64,000 nt of DNA. Origin: Phenylobacterium sp. (GTDB taxonomy: Bacteria > Pseudomonadota > Alphaproteobacteria > Caulobacterales > Caulobacteraceae). Below are positions 34,550 through 42,113 of the stretch, in pieces (within the stretch, counting starts at the first letter, position 1; the number at the start of each line of letters is the position of its first letter). The notes under the pieces are model-generated. The model worked only from the letters and a program-made list of their open reading frames with translations, searched no databases and had not been told where the DNA came from. The translations under genes were made by a program, and so were the position numbers. The DNA lies in NCBI RefSeq assembly GCF_013911965.1, contig NZ_JACESE010000007.1:124001-188000 (forward strand). The letters are read 5' to 3'.

Positions 34550-35746
34550 CTACTCCTCTGCGCAGGCGCGGAAGGCGCGGACGAAGGCGGGGATGTTGGA
34601 AGGGGTGAGACCGGCCAGGTTGATGCGGCCGTTGCCGAGCATGTAGACGCCGAAGTCCTGGCGCATCCGGCCGACCTGGTCGGGCGTGAGCGGCAGGATG
34701 GAGAACATGCCCTTCTGCTCGCCGATGGCCGCCAGGCGCGGCTCGGCCTCGGCGAGGGCCTGGCGCACCGAGGCCAGGCGCCGCCGGCAGGTCTCCAGCT
34801 CCGCGCGCCACTCGGCGGACAGCGCCTCGTCCTCCAGGATGATGCGGGCGGCCGCAGCGCCGTGGTCGGGCGGCATGGACCAGGCGCATCGGGCGAACTT
34901 CAGCACATTGGTGCGCGCCGCTTCCTGGTGACGGCCGGCGCGGACGAAGAGGGCGCCGGTCCGCTCGCGATAGAGGCCGAAGCTCTTGTCGCAGGAATAG
35001 GCGACCATGGCCGTCTCGCAGGCGGCCAGCACGGCGCGCAAGCCTGCGGCGTCGGGTTCGAGCCCGTCGCCCAGCCCCTGGTAGGCGAGATCGATCAGGG
35101 GGACGAGGCCGCGCTCGGCGACCAGGGTCGCGATCTGCCGCCACTGTTCGGCGCTGGGATCGGCGCCCGAGGGGTTGTGGCAGCAGCCGTGCAGCAGGAC
35201 GACGTCGCCGGCCTCGGCCCGGCCGAGCGCCGTCATCATCTCTTCGAACATCAGACGCTGCTCGAAGGCGTCGTACTGCTCGAAGGTGCGGACGGTCAGG
35301 CCGGCCTCGGCGAAGATCTGGCTGTGGATGGGCCAGCTCGGCGTTCCGAGCCAGATGCGTGCGCCGGGGCGGCCCGCATTGGCCAGCTCCGCGGCCAGGC
35401 GCAGAGCGCCGGTGCCGCCGGGCGTCTGCACGCCGAACATGCAGACGGCCGAAAGGCTCTGGCCAAAGGCGATCGGAGCGATGGCCTCAAGGAAGCCGAA
35501 GTCGCCCTCCGGCCCCAGGTAAGACTTGGTCTCCTGCGTCGCCAGCAGCCGCGCCTCGGCGGCCTTCATGGCGGCGAAGACGGGGGTGCGGCCGGCCGCG
35601 TCCCTGTATACGCCGACGCCGAGGTCGATCTTGCCTTCGCGCGGGTCCTCGGCGAAGGCGCGGATCAGCGACAGCACAACGTCCGGCGGTTGCGGCGTCA
35701 GGCCTTCGAAGAGGGCGTCGGAACGGGCCGCGACAGCGGTGGTCAT
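34550..35746 (-). CDS. tyrB: Aromatic amino acid aminotransferase (tyrB/aspartate aminotransferase type)
   Basis: 398 aa, class I PLP aminotransferase of the AspC/TyrB subgroup: IDLGVGVYRDAAGRTPV, TPGGTGALRLAAE, LLHGCCHNPSGADPS, IDLAYQGLGDG, the PLP-lysine in AYSCDKSFGLYRERTGAL (split), and GRINLAGLTPSNI. It turns tyrosine into 4-hydroxyphenylpyruvate, which the next gene product oxidises. The usual ...SKNFGLY Lys motif reads DKSFGLY here. The start overlaps the phhA stop by 4 bp. Confidence 0.93.
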   Translation of the reverse strand: MTTAVAARSDALFEGLTPQPPDVVLSLIRAFAEDPREGKIDLGVGVYRDAAGRTPVFAAMKAAEARLLATQETKSYLGPEGDFGFLEAIAPIAFGQSLSAVCMFGVQTPGGTGALRLAAELANAGRPGARIWLGTPSWPIHSQIFAEAGLTVRTFEQYDAFEQRLMFEEMMTALGRAEAGDVVLLHGCCHNPSGADPSAEQWRQIATLVAERGLVPLIDLAYQGLGDGLEPDAAGLRAVLAACETAMVAYSCDKSFGLYRERTGALFVRAGRHQEAARTNVLKFARCAWSMPPDHGAAAARIILEDEALSAEWRAELETCRRRLASVRQALAEAEPRLAAIGEQKGMFSILPLTPDQVGRMRQDFGVYMLGNGRINLAGLTPSNIPAFVRAFRACAEE

Positions 35747-36624
35747 CTCGCGGTCTCCTGTTTGGATCGGGCGTAGTGCTGGGTCCCCCGGGTCAGCACC
35801 GCATCGCCCGGCTGCAGCGTGGCGAGGTCGAGGTCCGGGGCGGTTTCCAGCTGGCGGTAGAGCGGGGCGAGGTCGGCCTCCAGCGTCTGGCGCAGGAGGT
35901 CTTCGAAGCTCTCGATGACGAAATAGGTCTGCTGGTAGTCGTCGATGCGGTAGGGCGTGCGCATCACACGGCCGATGTCGAAGCCCACCCGGTTGGGCGA
36001 GGGATCGTCCAGGGCGAAGACGGACTCGCCATAGCTGGAGACGATGCCGGCGCCATAGATGCGCAAGGCCCCGGCCTCGCGCACGAGGCCGAATTCGACC
36101 GTGTACCAGTAGAGGCGCGCCAGTCGGTGCAGGGCCCCCAGGCCCAGGGACTTCAGGCCGCCCTCGCCATAGGCCTGCATGTAGTCGGCGAAGACGGGGT
36201 CTGCGAGCAGGGGCACATGGCCGAAGACGTCGTGGAAGACGTCCGGCTCCTGCAGATAGTCCATCTGGTCGGGACGCCGGATGAAGCGGCCGGCGACGAA
36301 GGTGCGATTGGCCAGGTGCCGGAAGAAGACGTCGTCGGGCACGAGGCCCGGCACGGCGACCACCCGCCAGCCGGTGGCCTTGGTCAGGCGCTCCGACAAC
36401 TCGTCGAAGTCGGGAATGCCGGGCTTGGACAGGCGAAGGACGTCGAGGCCCTTCAGGAAGGCCTCGCTCGCGCGGCCCGGCAGCATCTGCGACTGGCGCG
36501 CGAACAGCCGGTCCCACATGGCGTGTTCATCCGCCGTGTAGTCGGCCCAGCCCTGCGGGATGGTCCAGTCCGCCGCCGCGCCAGCGGGCGGAGTCGTCAA
36601 AGGATGTGCGCTGCCATCGCTCAT
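35743..36624 (-). CDS. phhA: Phenylalanine 4-monooxygenase
   Basis: 293 aa bacterial phenylalanine hydroxylase. Uses tetrahydrobiopterin and Fe(II). Iron ligands are seen in DVFHDVFGHVPLL (two His) and YWYTVEFGLVRE (Glu); IRRPDQMDYLQEPD is the pterin-side motif. First gene of the operon phhA-tyrB-hpd-hmgA-fahA-Rieske. It is divergent from an Lrp/AsnC regulator with palindromic sequences between. No pterin carbinolamine dehydratase (phhB) is in the window. Confidence 0.96.
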   Translation of the reverse strand: MSDGSAHPLTTPPAGAAADWTIPQGWADYTADEHAMWDRLFARQSQMLPGRASEAFLKGLDVLRLSKPGIPDFDELSERLTKATGWRVVAVPGLVPDDVFFRHLANRTFVAGRFIRRPDQMDYLQEPDVFHDVFGHVPLLADPVFADYMQAYGEGGLKSLGLGALHRLARLYWYTVEFGLVREAGALRIYGAGIVSSYGESVFALDDPSPNRVGFDIGRVMRTPYRIDDYQQTYFVIESFEDLLRQTLEADLAPLYRQLETAPDLDLATLQPGDAVLTRGTQHYARSKQETAR

Positions 36625-36631
36625 GCGACAA

Positions 36632-36645
36632 GTTTGCGCGCAAAC
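36632..36645. promoter_or_regulatory. Perfect 14-bp palindrome upstream of phhA
   Basis: GTTTGCGCGCAAAC, 8 bp upstream of the phhA start codon and 82 bp from the divergent Lrp/AsnC gene. Its position over the phhA leader fits a repressor site. Candidate operator of the divergent regulator. Confidence 0.5.
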
Positions 36646-36688
36646 GAGCGAAAAGGGGTTTCAGACTTTAGGCGAACTCGATGATATT

Positions 36689-36712
36689 CGGAATGAGATT
36701 TCTCAAATTCCG
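36689..36712. promoter_or_regulatory. Inverted repeats upstream of the Lrp/AsnC gene
   Basis: CGGAAT (36689-36694) and ATTCCG (36707-36712) flank a second inverted repeat, TGAGA-TT-TCTCA (36694-36705). The stretch is AT-rich for this genome and sits 15 bp before the regulator start, resembling the partly symmetric AT-centred sites of Lrp proteins. Confidence 0.45.
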
Positions 36713-36726
36713 CGAGGGGCGAAACG

Positions 36727-37188
36727 ATGGTCGCCATGGACGAGATCGACCGCAAGCTGGTGCGCGCCCTGCAGGAGGACGCGACTCTCAGCCACGCGGC
36801 CCTGGCCGAGCGGGTCGGCGCCTCGCCCACCTCCTGCTGGCGACGGATCAAGGCGCTGGAGGAGGCCGGTGTGCTGATGAAGCCCGTGCGGCTGGTCGAT
36901 CCGCAGGCCGTGGCCCGGGGCGTCAGCGTCATGCTGCAGATCCGCGCCAAGTCGCACGACCCGGAGGCCCGGCGCGAGCTGGAGACCTATCTGCGCGGCC
37001 GGCCGGAGATCATGGAGTGCTACTCCATGTCCGGCGAGTGGGACTATCTGATGCGCATCGTCGTCGCCGATGTGGCCGGCTACGAGCGGTTCCTGATGCG
37101 CGAGCTGCTGAACCACCCGAATGTGGCGACCTCGGCCTCGCACTTCGCCATGAGCCAGGTGAAGTACACCACGGCCCTGCCGGTCTGA
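36727..37188 (+). CDS. Lrp/AsnC-family regulator next to the Phe/Tyr operon
   Basis: 153 aa. N-terminal HTH (LVRALQEDATLSHAALAERVGASPTSCWRRIKALEEAGV in parts) and C-terminal RAM domain (MECYSMSGEWDYLMRIVVADVAGYERFL in parts) that binds amino acids. Divergent from phhA, so probably the phenylalanine/tyrosine-sensing regulator of that operon (layout inference; compare PhhR-type control in other bacteria, which uses a different protein family). ATG at 36727 or 36736. Confidence 0.92.
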   Translation: MVAMDEIDRKLVRALQEDATLSHAALAERVGASPTSCWRRIKALEEAGVLMKPVRLVDPQAVARGVSVMLQIRAKSHDPEARRELETYLRGRPEIMECYSMSGEWDYLMRIVVADVAGYERFLMRELLNHPNVATSASHFAMSQVKYTTALPV

Positions 37189-37192
37189 GCCG

Positions 37193-38731
37193 CTACTTCG
37201 CCGCCGCGATCAGGGCCCGCACGTCGTCGGAGAAGGCCGCGGCCGTGTCGCCCAGATAGAGCATGTGGCCCGACGGGTAGTCCTTGAAGGTCACGCGGTC
37301 GGACGGAAGGCCGGCCTCCTCGATCTGCCGCCGCGCGGCCGCTGGCGTGGTGACGAGGTCGTAGTGGCCGGAGGCCACCAGCACCCGCAGGTCCGGATTG
37401 CGGCGCATGGCGATGGCCAGGTCCTGGGCGAAGCTCTGGCCCGGCGCGACCTGGGCGCGGTCCCATTTCCAGTTGGCCAGCAGGTCCTTCCAGACGATGG
37501 CGCCATAGGGCCGCTTCATCACAACCTTCAGGTCGTCGCGGAGCATCTGGTGAAACGCGGCGACGAAGCCGGGGACATAGCGGGTCATGGCCGGATCGTC
37601 GGCGACCGGCTCGCCGCCTGTCGGCTCCAGCGGCAGGGTGTAGCGGCCGTCGTAGAGGCCGAGCGCCAGCCCCTGGTCGGCCAGCAGGGTACGGGCGAAG
37701 GCGCCGCTCGGCACGGCCAGGCTTTCGGCGTAGGCGGTGGCCGGCAGCCCCGTATAGCCGGTCAGCGTCCGAACGACGGCGGCGCGCGCGCCGGGGCTCA
37801 GCGCGCCGGACCGCTCGGCGCGCAGGGCGTCCGAATAGGCGCCGCGGGCGAACGCCTCCACCTCGGCCTGGAAGGCGGGCAGGGCGCTCGCCTGATGCGC
37901 GGTTCGCCCGTGCGCCCAGGCGGTGGCGGCCTGGGCGGTCAGATCGCTCGCCGCCGAGGATACGGCGCGGTCCGGATCCGGCGGTCCGCCTCGCCCGCCC
38001 AGCGTCGTGCCCAGCAGCACGACGCCGTTGACGGTGATCCCGCGCATGACGCCCACATAGGTGGGCCCGCCCATCAGGGCGCGGGGCAGGAGGGCGGCGC
38101 GGACGCTGCCATAGCTCTCGCCCATCAGGAACTTGGGCGAGGTCCAGCGGCCGTTTTCGGACAGCCAGAGCTCGATGAACTGGGCGACGGAGTCGGCGTC
38201 CTGATCGACCCCCCAGAAGTCCTCCGGCCTTCCGGCCCCGATGGCGCGGCTGTAGCCCGTGCCGACAGGGTCGATGAAGACCAGGTCGGCGACGTCCAGC
38301 AGGCTGTCGGGATTGTCCGCCACGCCGAACGGCGGGACGTTGGCGGGGTTCACCTCCTGGTCCAGCACGACGCGGCGCGGTCCGACGGCGCCCATGTGCA
38401 GCCAGAGGGACGATGAGCCGGGACCTCCGTTGAAGACGAACATCACCGGGCGGTCGGGCTCGCGGGGGCCGTCCTTCACATAGGAGAAGGCGAAGAGGCT
38501 GGCGACGGGATCGCCCGCGGCGTTGAACAGGTGCGTCTCGCCGGCCGTGGCCACATAGTCGATCGTCTTTCCGCGGATCGTCGTGCGGTGGCGGGTGACG
38601 AAGCGCTGCGGCGCGGGAACCGGCGCCTGCGATCGCGCCGCGCCGTCCGGAGAGGTCACCAGCGTCATGTCCTGGGCGACTGAGGGCGGGGCGGCGCAGA
38701 TGAGGGCTGCGGCGAGAAGGAGCCTGCGCAT
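37193..38731 (-). CDS. Exported S10 serine carboxypeptidase-like protein (paralogue A)
   Basis: 512 aa. Sec signal (MRRLLLAAALICAAPPSVAQ). S10 layout: FNGGPGSSSLWLHMGAVGPR for the oxyanion hole and C-terminal carboxylate recognition, nucleophile S206 in MGESYGSVRA, Asp in ASGHYDLVTTP, His in DYPSGHMLYL. Removes C-terminal residues from peptides in the periplasm. Its start overlaps the stop of the class V PLP gene (ATGA), so the two exported proteins are translationally coupled. One of four S10 paralogues within 17 kb. Confidence 0.92.
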   Translation of the reverse strand: MRRLLLAAALICAAPPSVAQDMTLVTSPDGAARSQAPVPAPQRFVTRHRTTIRGKTIDYVATAGETHLFNAAGDPVASLFAFSYVKDGPREPDRPVMFVFNGGPGSSSLWLHMGAVGPRRVVLDQEVNPANVPPFGVADNPDSLLDVADLVFIDPVGTGYSRAIGAGRPEDFWGVDQDADSVAQFIELWLSENGRWTSPKFLMGESYGSVRAALLPRALMGGPTYVGVMRGITVNGVVLLGTTLGGRGGPPDPDRAVSSAASDLTAQAATAWAHGRTAHQASALPAFQAEVEAFARGAYSDALRAERSGALSPGARAAVVRTLTGYTGLPATAYAESLAVPSGAFARTLLADQGLALGLYDGRYTLPLEPTGGEPVADDPAMTRYVPGFVAAFHQMLRDDLKVVMKRPYGAIVWKDLLANWKWDRAQVAPGQSFAQDLAIAMRRNPDLRVLVASGHYDLVTTPAAARRQIEEAGLPSDRVTFKDYPSGHMLYLGDTAAAFSDDVRALIAAAK

Positions 38732-39993
38732 CACGCCGGCGGCGCCTTGGGCAGGGCGGCGAACAGCCGGTCGAGGTCGTTCATGTCGTTGAAGACGGAC
38801 AGCGAGACGCGGAACCGATTGCGCGAGACGGTGATCCGCACGTCCTTCTCGCGCAGGAGCGGGCCGAGCTTGCCGTAGGCGTCCTTCAGCGCGAAGGCGA
38901 CGAGCGGCGTTGGGCTTCCCATCGGCGTCAGCGGTTCGTAGCCGCGGCCGCGCAGCTCGGTCTGCACGGCGTCCGCCAGGGGCTGCCGCCAGGCCTGGAT
39001 GCGGGCGACGTCGAGCTGGCGGATCCAGGGCAGGGTGGTGGCGAGCTGCACCACGCCCGTCCACGAGGTCGTGCCCATGGCGAAGTAGCCCTCCGCCGTC
39101 TCCGAAGCGGCGTAGTCGGCCACCGTCTCGCCGGGCGGATCGTAGGGCAGGACGTGGGAGGTGAAGCGCGAGACCTGATGATAGCCCCACCACGGCCGCG
39201 CGATTTCGGAGAGCACCTCCTTGCGCGCATAGAGGAAGCCCAGGCCGAAGTCGCCCATCAGCCACTTGTAGGAAGAGGTCGCCGCGAAATCGACGCCCGC
39301 CGCCCGCAGGTCCAGCGGCACAGTCCCGGCGGCGTGGGCCAGGTCGACATAGACGTAGGCCCCGTGGGCGTGAGCCAGGTCGCAGACCGCCTTGAGGTCG
39401 TGCTGAAAGCCGTTGACCGTGGAGACGGCGCTGATCGCCACCAGCTTCGTCTTGCCGTCGATGGCCGCGGCCATGGCGTCCATGTCGGTCTTGCCCTCAG
39501 GCGTCATGGGTAGGGTGACGACGTCCATGCCGGCTTCGCCGAGGCGGCCATAGGTGTAGTAGGAGCCGAAGAAGTGCAGGGCGTCGGTGACGATCCGACC
39601 GCCCGAGGCCGGGATGCCGAGCGCCTGCAGGACCAGGTTCTCGCCCATGGTCGTGGACTGGATGACGGCGATCTCGTCGGCCGTCCCGCCCACCAGGGCG
39701 GCGAAGTTCTCCACCATGGTCTTTTGGAGTTCGCCCATGTCGAGGTCGGGCGCACCCTTCGCCCGGGTCTTGTAGGCGAGGTAGTCGGAAAGCGCCGCCT
39801 TCGCCGCCAATGGCATCGGATGCGTGGCGCCGGAATCCAGATAGACGAAGGGCATCTCGGCGAAGGCCGACCTGGCGGGAAGCTCCGTCGGCAGGGGCGG
39901 CGGCGACGCCGTCTCGGCGCGGGCGGCGCCGGCGCCCAGGGCCGGCGTGGCGGCCGCAGCGGCGACCAGGGCGCGTCGGGTGAAGTCCATCAC
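38731..39993 (-). CDS. Tat-exported class V PLP-dependent enzyme (isopenicillin N epimerase/NifS-like fold)
   Basis: 420 aa. Signal MMDFTRRALVAAAAATPALG with twin Arg, as expected for a cofactor-carrying protein exported by Tat. Class V fold-type I core: FVYLDSGATHPMP, STTMGENLV, AVSTVNGFQHDLKAV, VDLAHAAGT and the PLP lysine K243 in SSYKWLMGDFGLGFLY. Members include epimerases, lyases and desulfurases, so the reaction is open; amino acid epimerisation or lysis in the periplasm is possible. A GCAT-N5-ATGC site lies 79 bp upstream. Coupled to the S10 gene downstream. Confidence 0.88.
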   Translation of the reverse strand: MMDFTRRALVAAAAATPALGAGAARAETASPPPLPTELPARSAFAEMPFVYLDSGATHPMPLAAKAALSDYLAYKTRAKGAPDLDMGELQKTMVENFAALVGGTADEIAVIQSTTMGENLVLQALGIPASGGRIVTDALHFFGSYYTYGRLGEAGMDVVTLPMTPEGKTDMDAMAAAIDGKTKLVAISAVSTVNGFQHDLKAVCDLAHAHGAYVYVDLAHAAGTVPLDLRAAGVDFAATSSYKWLMGDFGLGFLYARKEVLSEIARPWWGYHQVSRFTSHVLPYDPPGETVADYAASETAEGYFAMGTTSWTGVVQLATTLPWIRQLDVARIQAWRQPLADAVQTELRGRGYEPLTPMGSPTPLVAFALKDAYGKLGPLLREKDVRITVSRNRFRVSLSVFNDMNDLDRLFAALPKAPPA

Positions 39994-40071
39994 ACCTCCT
40001 CGGACGGCGGCAGCTTAGCCGCCGGCCACGGGATTATCCTTGCGGAGTGGATCGCGCGGCGTCCGCAGCCG

Positions 40072-40084
40072 GCATTGTTTATGC
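40072..40084. promoter_or_regulatory. GCAT-N5-ATGC inverted repeat, site 1
   Basis: GCAT-TGTTT-ATGC in the gap between the Lrp gene stop (40129) and the class V PLP gene start (39993). First of six identical-arm sites in this locus; candidate Lrp operator. Confidence 0.65.
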
Positions 40085-40128
40085 GCCAGCCCGGAAGGCG
40101 CCGCGGCGTATGATCTGGCGATCGGCGT

Positions 40129-40611
40129 CTATCGGAATTGACGCGCCCGCAGCGGTACGGCCGTCGTGCTCTTGGACTCGGCCAGGGTCACGATCGAGCG
40201 CACGTCGACAACACCGGGCAGCTTCAGCAGCACCGCGAAGATGAAGTCCTGATACCAGGAGACGTCCGGGGCCATGATCTTCAGCATGGCGTCCATCTCG
40301 CCGAACACGGTCCAGCATTCCAGGATCTCCGGGATGTTGTGGATCGCCTTGTAGAAGTTTTCCCGCTCCTCCTCGGTCAGGGTCGTCATCTTCACCTGGG
40401 CGAAGATCTGCATGGTGAAGCCGAGCTTCTGGTGGTCGACGATGGCCACCACGGCCTTGATGTACCCTTCCTCGCGCAGGCGCTGGATGCGCCGCCAGCA
40501 GGGCGATTGCGACAGGCCGACGCGCTCGGCGAGCTCGGCGGTCGACAGCGAAGCGTCGCGCTGCATCAGGTCGAGGATCTTGATGTCGATCGCGTCGAGA
40601 GTGAACGGCAT
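40129..40611 (-). CDS. Lrp/AsnC-family regulator of the peptide-utilisation locus
   Basis: 160 aa. HTH (DIKILDLMQRDASLSTAELAERVGLSQSPCWRRIQRLREEGYI in parts) and RAM domain (ECWTVFGEMDAMLKIMAPDVSWYQDFI in parts), typical of Lrp/AsnC. It stands between oppositely directed gene sets. Inverted repeats GCAT-N5-ATGC occur 28 bp before its own start, before the aminotransferase it diverges from, and at four further promoters of the block, so it is the best candidate for the shared regulator (inference). It is distinct in sequence from the Lrp protein at 36727. Confidence 0.93.
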   Translation of the reverse strand: MPFTLDAIDIKILDLMQRDASLSTAELAERVGLSQSPCWRRIQRLREEGYIKAVVAIVDHQKLGFTMQIFAQVKMTTLTEEERENFYKAIHNIPEILECWTVFGEMDAMLKIMAPDVSWYQDFIFAVLLKLPGVVDVRSIVTLAESKSTTAVPLRARQFR

Positions 40612-40638
40612 ACCTTATGTGCCTCCCAGCTTAGAGAT

Positions 40639-40651
40639 GCATAGCGAATGC
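40639..40651. promoter_or_regulatory. GCAT-N5-ATGC inverted repeat, site 2
   Basis: GCAT-AGCGA-ATGC, 28 bp upstream of the Lrp/AsnC start at 40611. Position suits autoregulation. Confidence 0.65.
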
Positions 40652-40706
40652 GCGCCCCGCCGGTGTCAAGCACCACAAAGACAAGAAAAACCCTGAGCCC
40701 GGATTA

Positions 40707-40719
40707 GCATCGCCTATGC
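40707..40719. promoter_or_regulatory. GCAT-N5-ATGC inverted repeat, site 3
   Basis: GCAT-CGCCT-ATGC, extended by one pair to AGCAT/ATGCT. It lies 53 bp before the aminotransferase start and 68 bp (about 6.5 helical turns) from site 2. Confidence 0.65.
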
Positions 40720-40771
40720 TCTCCAGCGGGCGTTCTGCGCTGCGAGGCATGCAGTAGGGACGGGGGACGGC

Positions 40772-41941
40772 GTGACATTTTCCAGCGCGGCGCAGGGCCG
40801 CGAAGCATCCCCCCGTCCGGCCGACAGCTATCCTCGCTGGGTGCGCTCGGTGCTGGCGCGGGTCGCCGCCGAGCCCAAGGCGGCCCTTCTCTTCGACTCC
40901 ACCATTCGCGAGCCCACCGAGCTCCTGGCGCAGGTCGTCCGCAAGGCCTTCGCCGGTCCGGTGACGGACCGGTACGAGAGCGTCTTCTCGGCCGGCAACC
41001 GCTATGTCGCCCGCGCGGTCGCGTCGCGCCACGGCGTGTCGCCGGGCCAGGTCATCGCCGCCACCGGCGCGACCTCGGCCATGGCCATGGCCATCCGCGC
41101 CTTCGTGCGGCCAGGCGACCACGTGGTGGTCGAGACGCCATGCTTCGACCTGCTGCCGCAACTGGCGCAGGACGCCGGGGCGCGAATTTCCTATGTCAGC
41201 CGCCGTCCGCCCGCCTTCGGGGTCGACCCTGGCGAGCTGGCCGCGGCCATCGGCCCGGACACCCGGCTGATCATCCTGACCCAGTTGCACAACCCCTCGG
41301 GCGCCGCGCTCGACGAGGGCGCTCTGGAGGCGCTGGCGCGCGTGGCCCGCCAGGCGCGCACGCCGATCCTGGTGGACGAGGTCTATGCCGACTTCATCGG
41401 CGGCGGGGCGAGCGCCCTGCGTGTGGCGCCGGAATTCATCGTCGCCGGCAGCCTGACCAAGGTCCAGGGGCTGTTCGCCCTGCGCTGCGGCTGGCTCGTG
41501 GCCGCGCCGGAGCATGTCGCGCGCATCGAGGCGGCCAATCCGCAGGGCGATCTGGGGGTCTCCAAGCTGGCCCATGCCGTCGCCGCCCTGGTGCTGGAGG
41601 CGCCCGAGCCGTTCGAAGCCCACTGGCGCGGCGTGCTGGCCGAGACGCGCCCCGTCATGGCGCGCCACGCCCAGGCGATGATCGACGACGGCCTGCTGGC
41701 CGGCGATCTCCCGCCCTATGGCTGCATGTACTTTCCGCAGGTGGTCGGCGTCTCCGACACCCGGTCACTGGCTGAAGAGCTTTGGTCCAAGCACGGACTG
41801 GTGGTCGCCCCGGGCGAATACTTCGGCCTTCCGGGCCACATCCGCGTCGGCTTCGGGGGCGACGCCGGGGAACTCGATGCCGGCCTTGCCCGGTTGCACG
41901 CCGCCCTGGCTTCGCGGCGGCCGCGTTCGGCGCATAGCTGA
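40772..41941 (+). CDS. Class I/II PLP-dependent aminotransferase
   Basis: 389 aa fold-type I aminotransferase: ATGATSAMAMAIRAF, TQLHNPSGAALDEG, VDEVYADF, PLP lysine K230 in GSLTKVQGLFALRCGW, and the arginine region GHIRVGFGG near the end. No signal peptide, so cytoplasmic. The start is GTG with a G-rich stretch upstream. It is the first plus-strand gene of the Lrp-controlled block and precedes the large TonB receptor. The amino acid used cannot be read. Confidence 0.9.
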   Translation: MTFSSAAQGREASPRPADSYPRWVRSVLARVAAEPKAALLFDSTIREPTELLAQVVRKAFAGPVTDRYESVFSAGNRYVARAVASRHGVSPGQVIAATGATSAMAMAIRAFVRPGDHVVVETPCFDLLPQLAQDAGARISYVSRRPPAFGVDPGELAAAIGPDTRLIILTQLHNPSGAALDEGALEALARVARQARTPILVDEVYADFIGGGASALRVAPEFIVAGSLTKVQGLFALRCGWLVAAPEHVARIEAANPQGDLGVSKLAHAVAALVLEAPEPFEAHWRGVLAETRPVMARHAQAMIDDGLLAGDLPPYGCMYFPQVVGVSDTRSLAEELWSKHGLVVAPGEYFGLPGHIRVGFGGDAGELDAGLARLHAALASRRPRSAHS

Positions 41942-41944
41942 TGC
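41932..41944. promoter_or_regulatory. GCAT-N5-ATGC inverted repeat, site 4
   Basis: GCAT-AGCTG-ATGC, overlapping the aminotransferase stop and 170 bp upstream of the TonB receptor start. It continues into a second inverted repeat, GATGC-GTCT-GCATC (41940-41953). Confidence 0.6.
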
Positions 41945-42113
41945 GTCTGCATCACGACCATTGCATGACCAATCTGTGTCGGGCAGGCCAAGGGCGTGAC
42001 TACGCAAAGAAATGCCGGTCGGACATGACTAGCCTTTCAGGCAAGCCAAGCCCGCGGAGTCGGGCGGCTATTGGGGTTTTGGGCAGTCATCGACAGAGCA
42101 GTTGGGGGATCAG

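Noticed and set aside
34550-36517. 655-codon minus-strand frame joining two products
   Set aside because: Its N-terminal part is a shadow frame of phhA; only the aminotransferase part from 35746 is real. Not a fusion protein.
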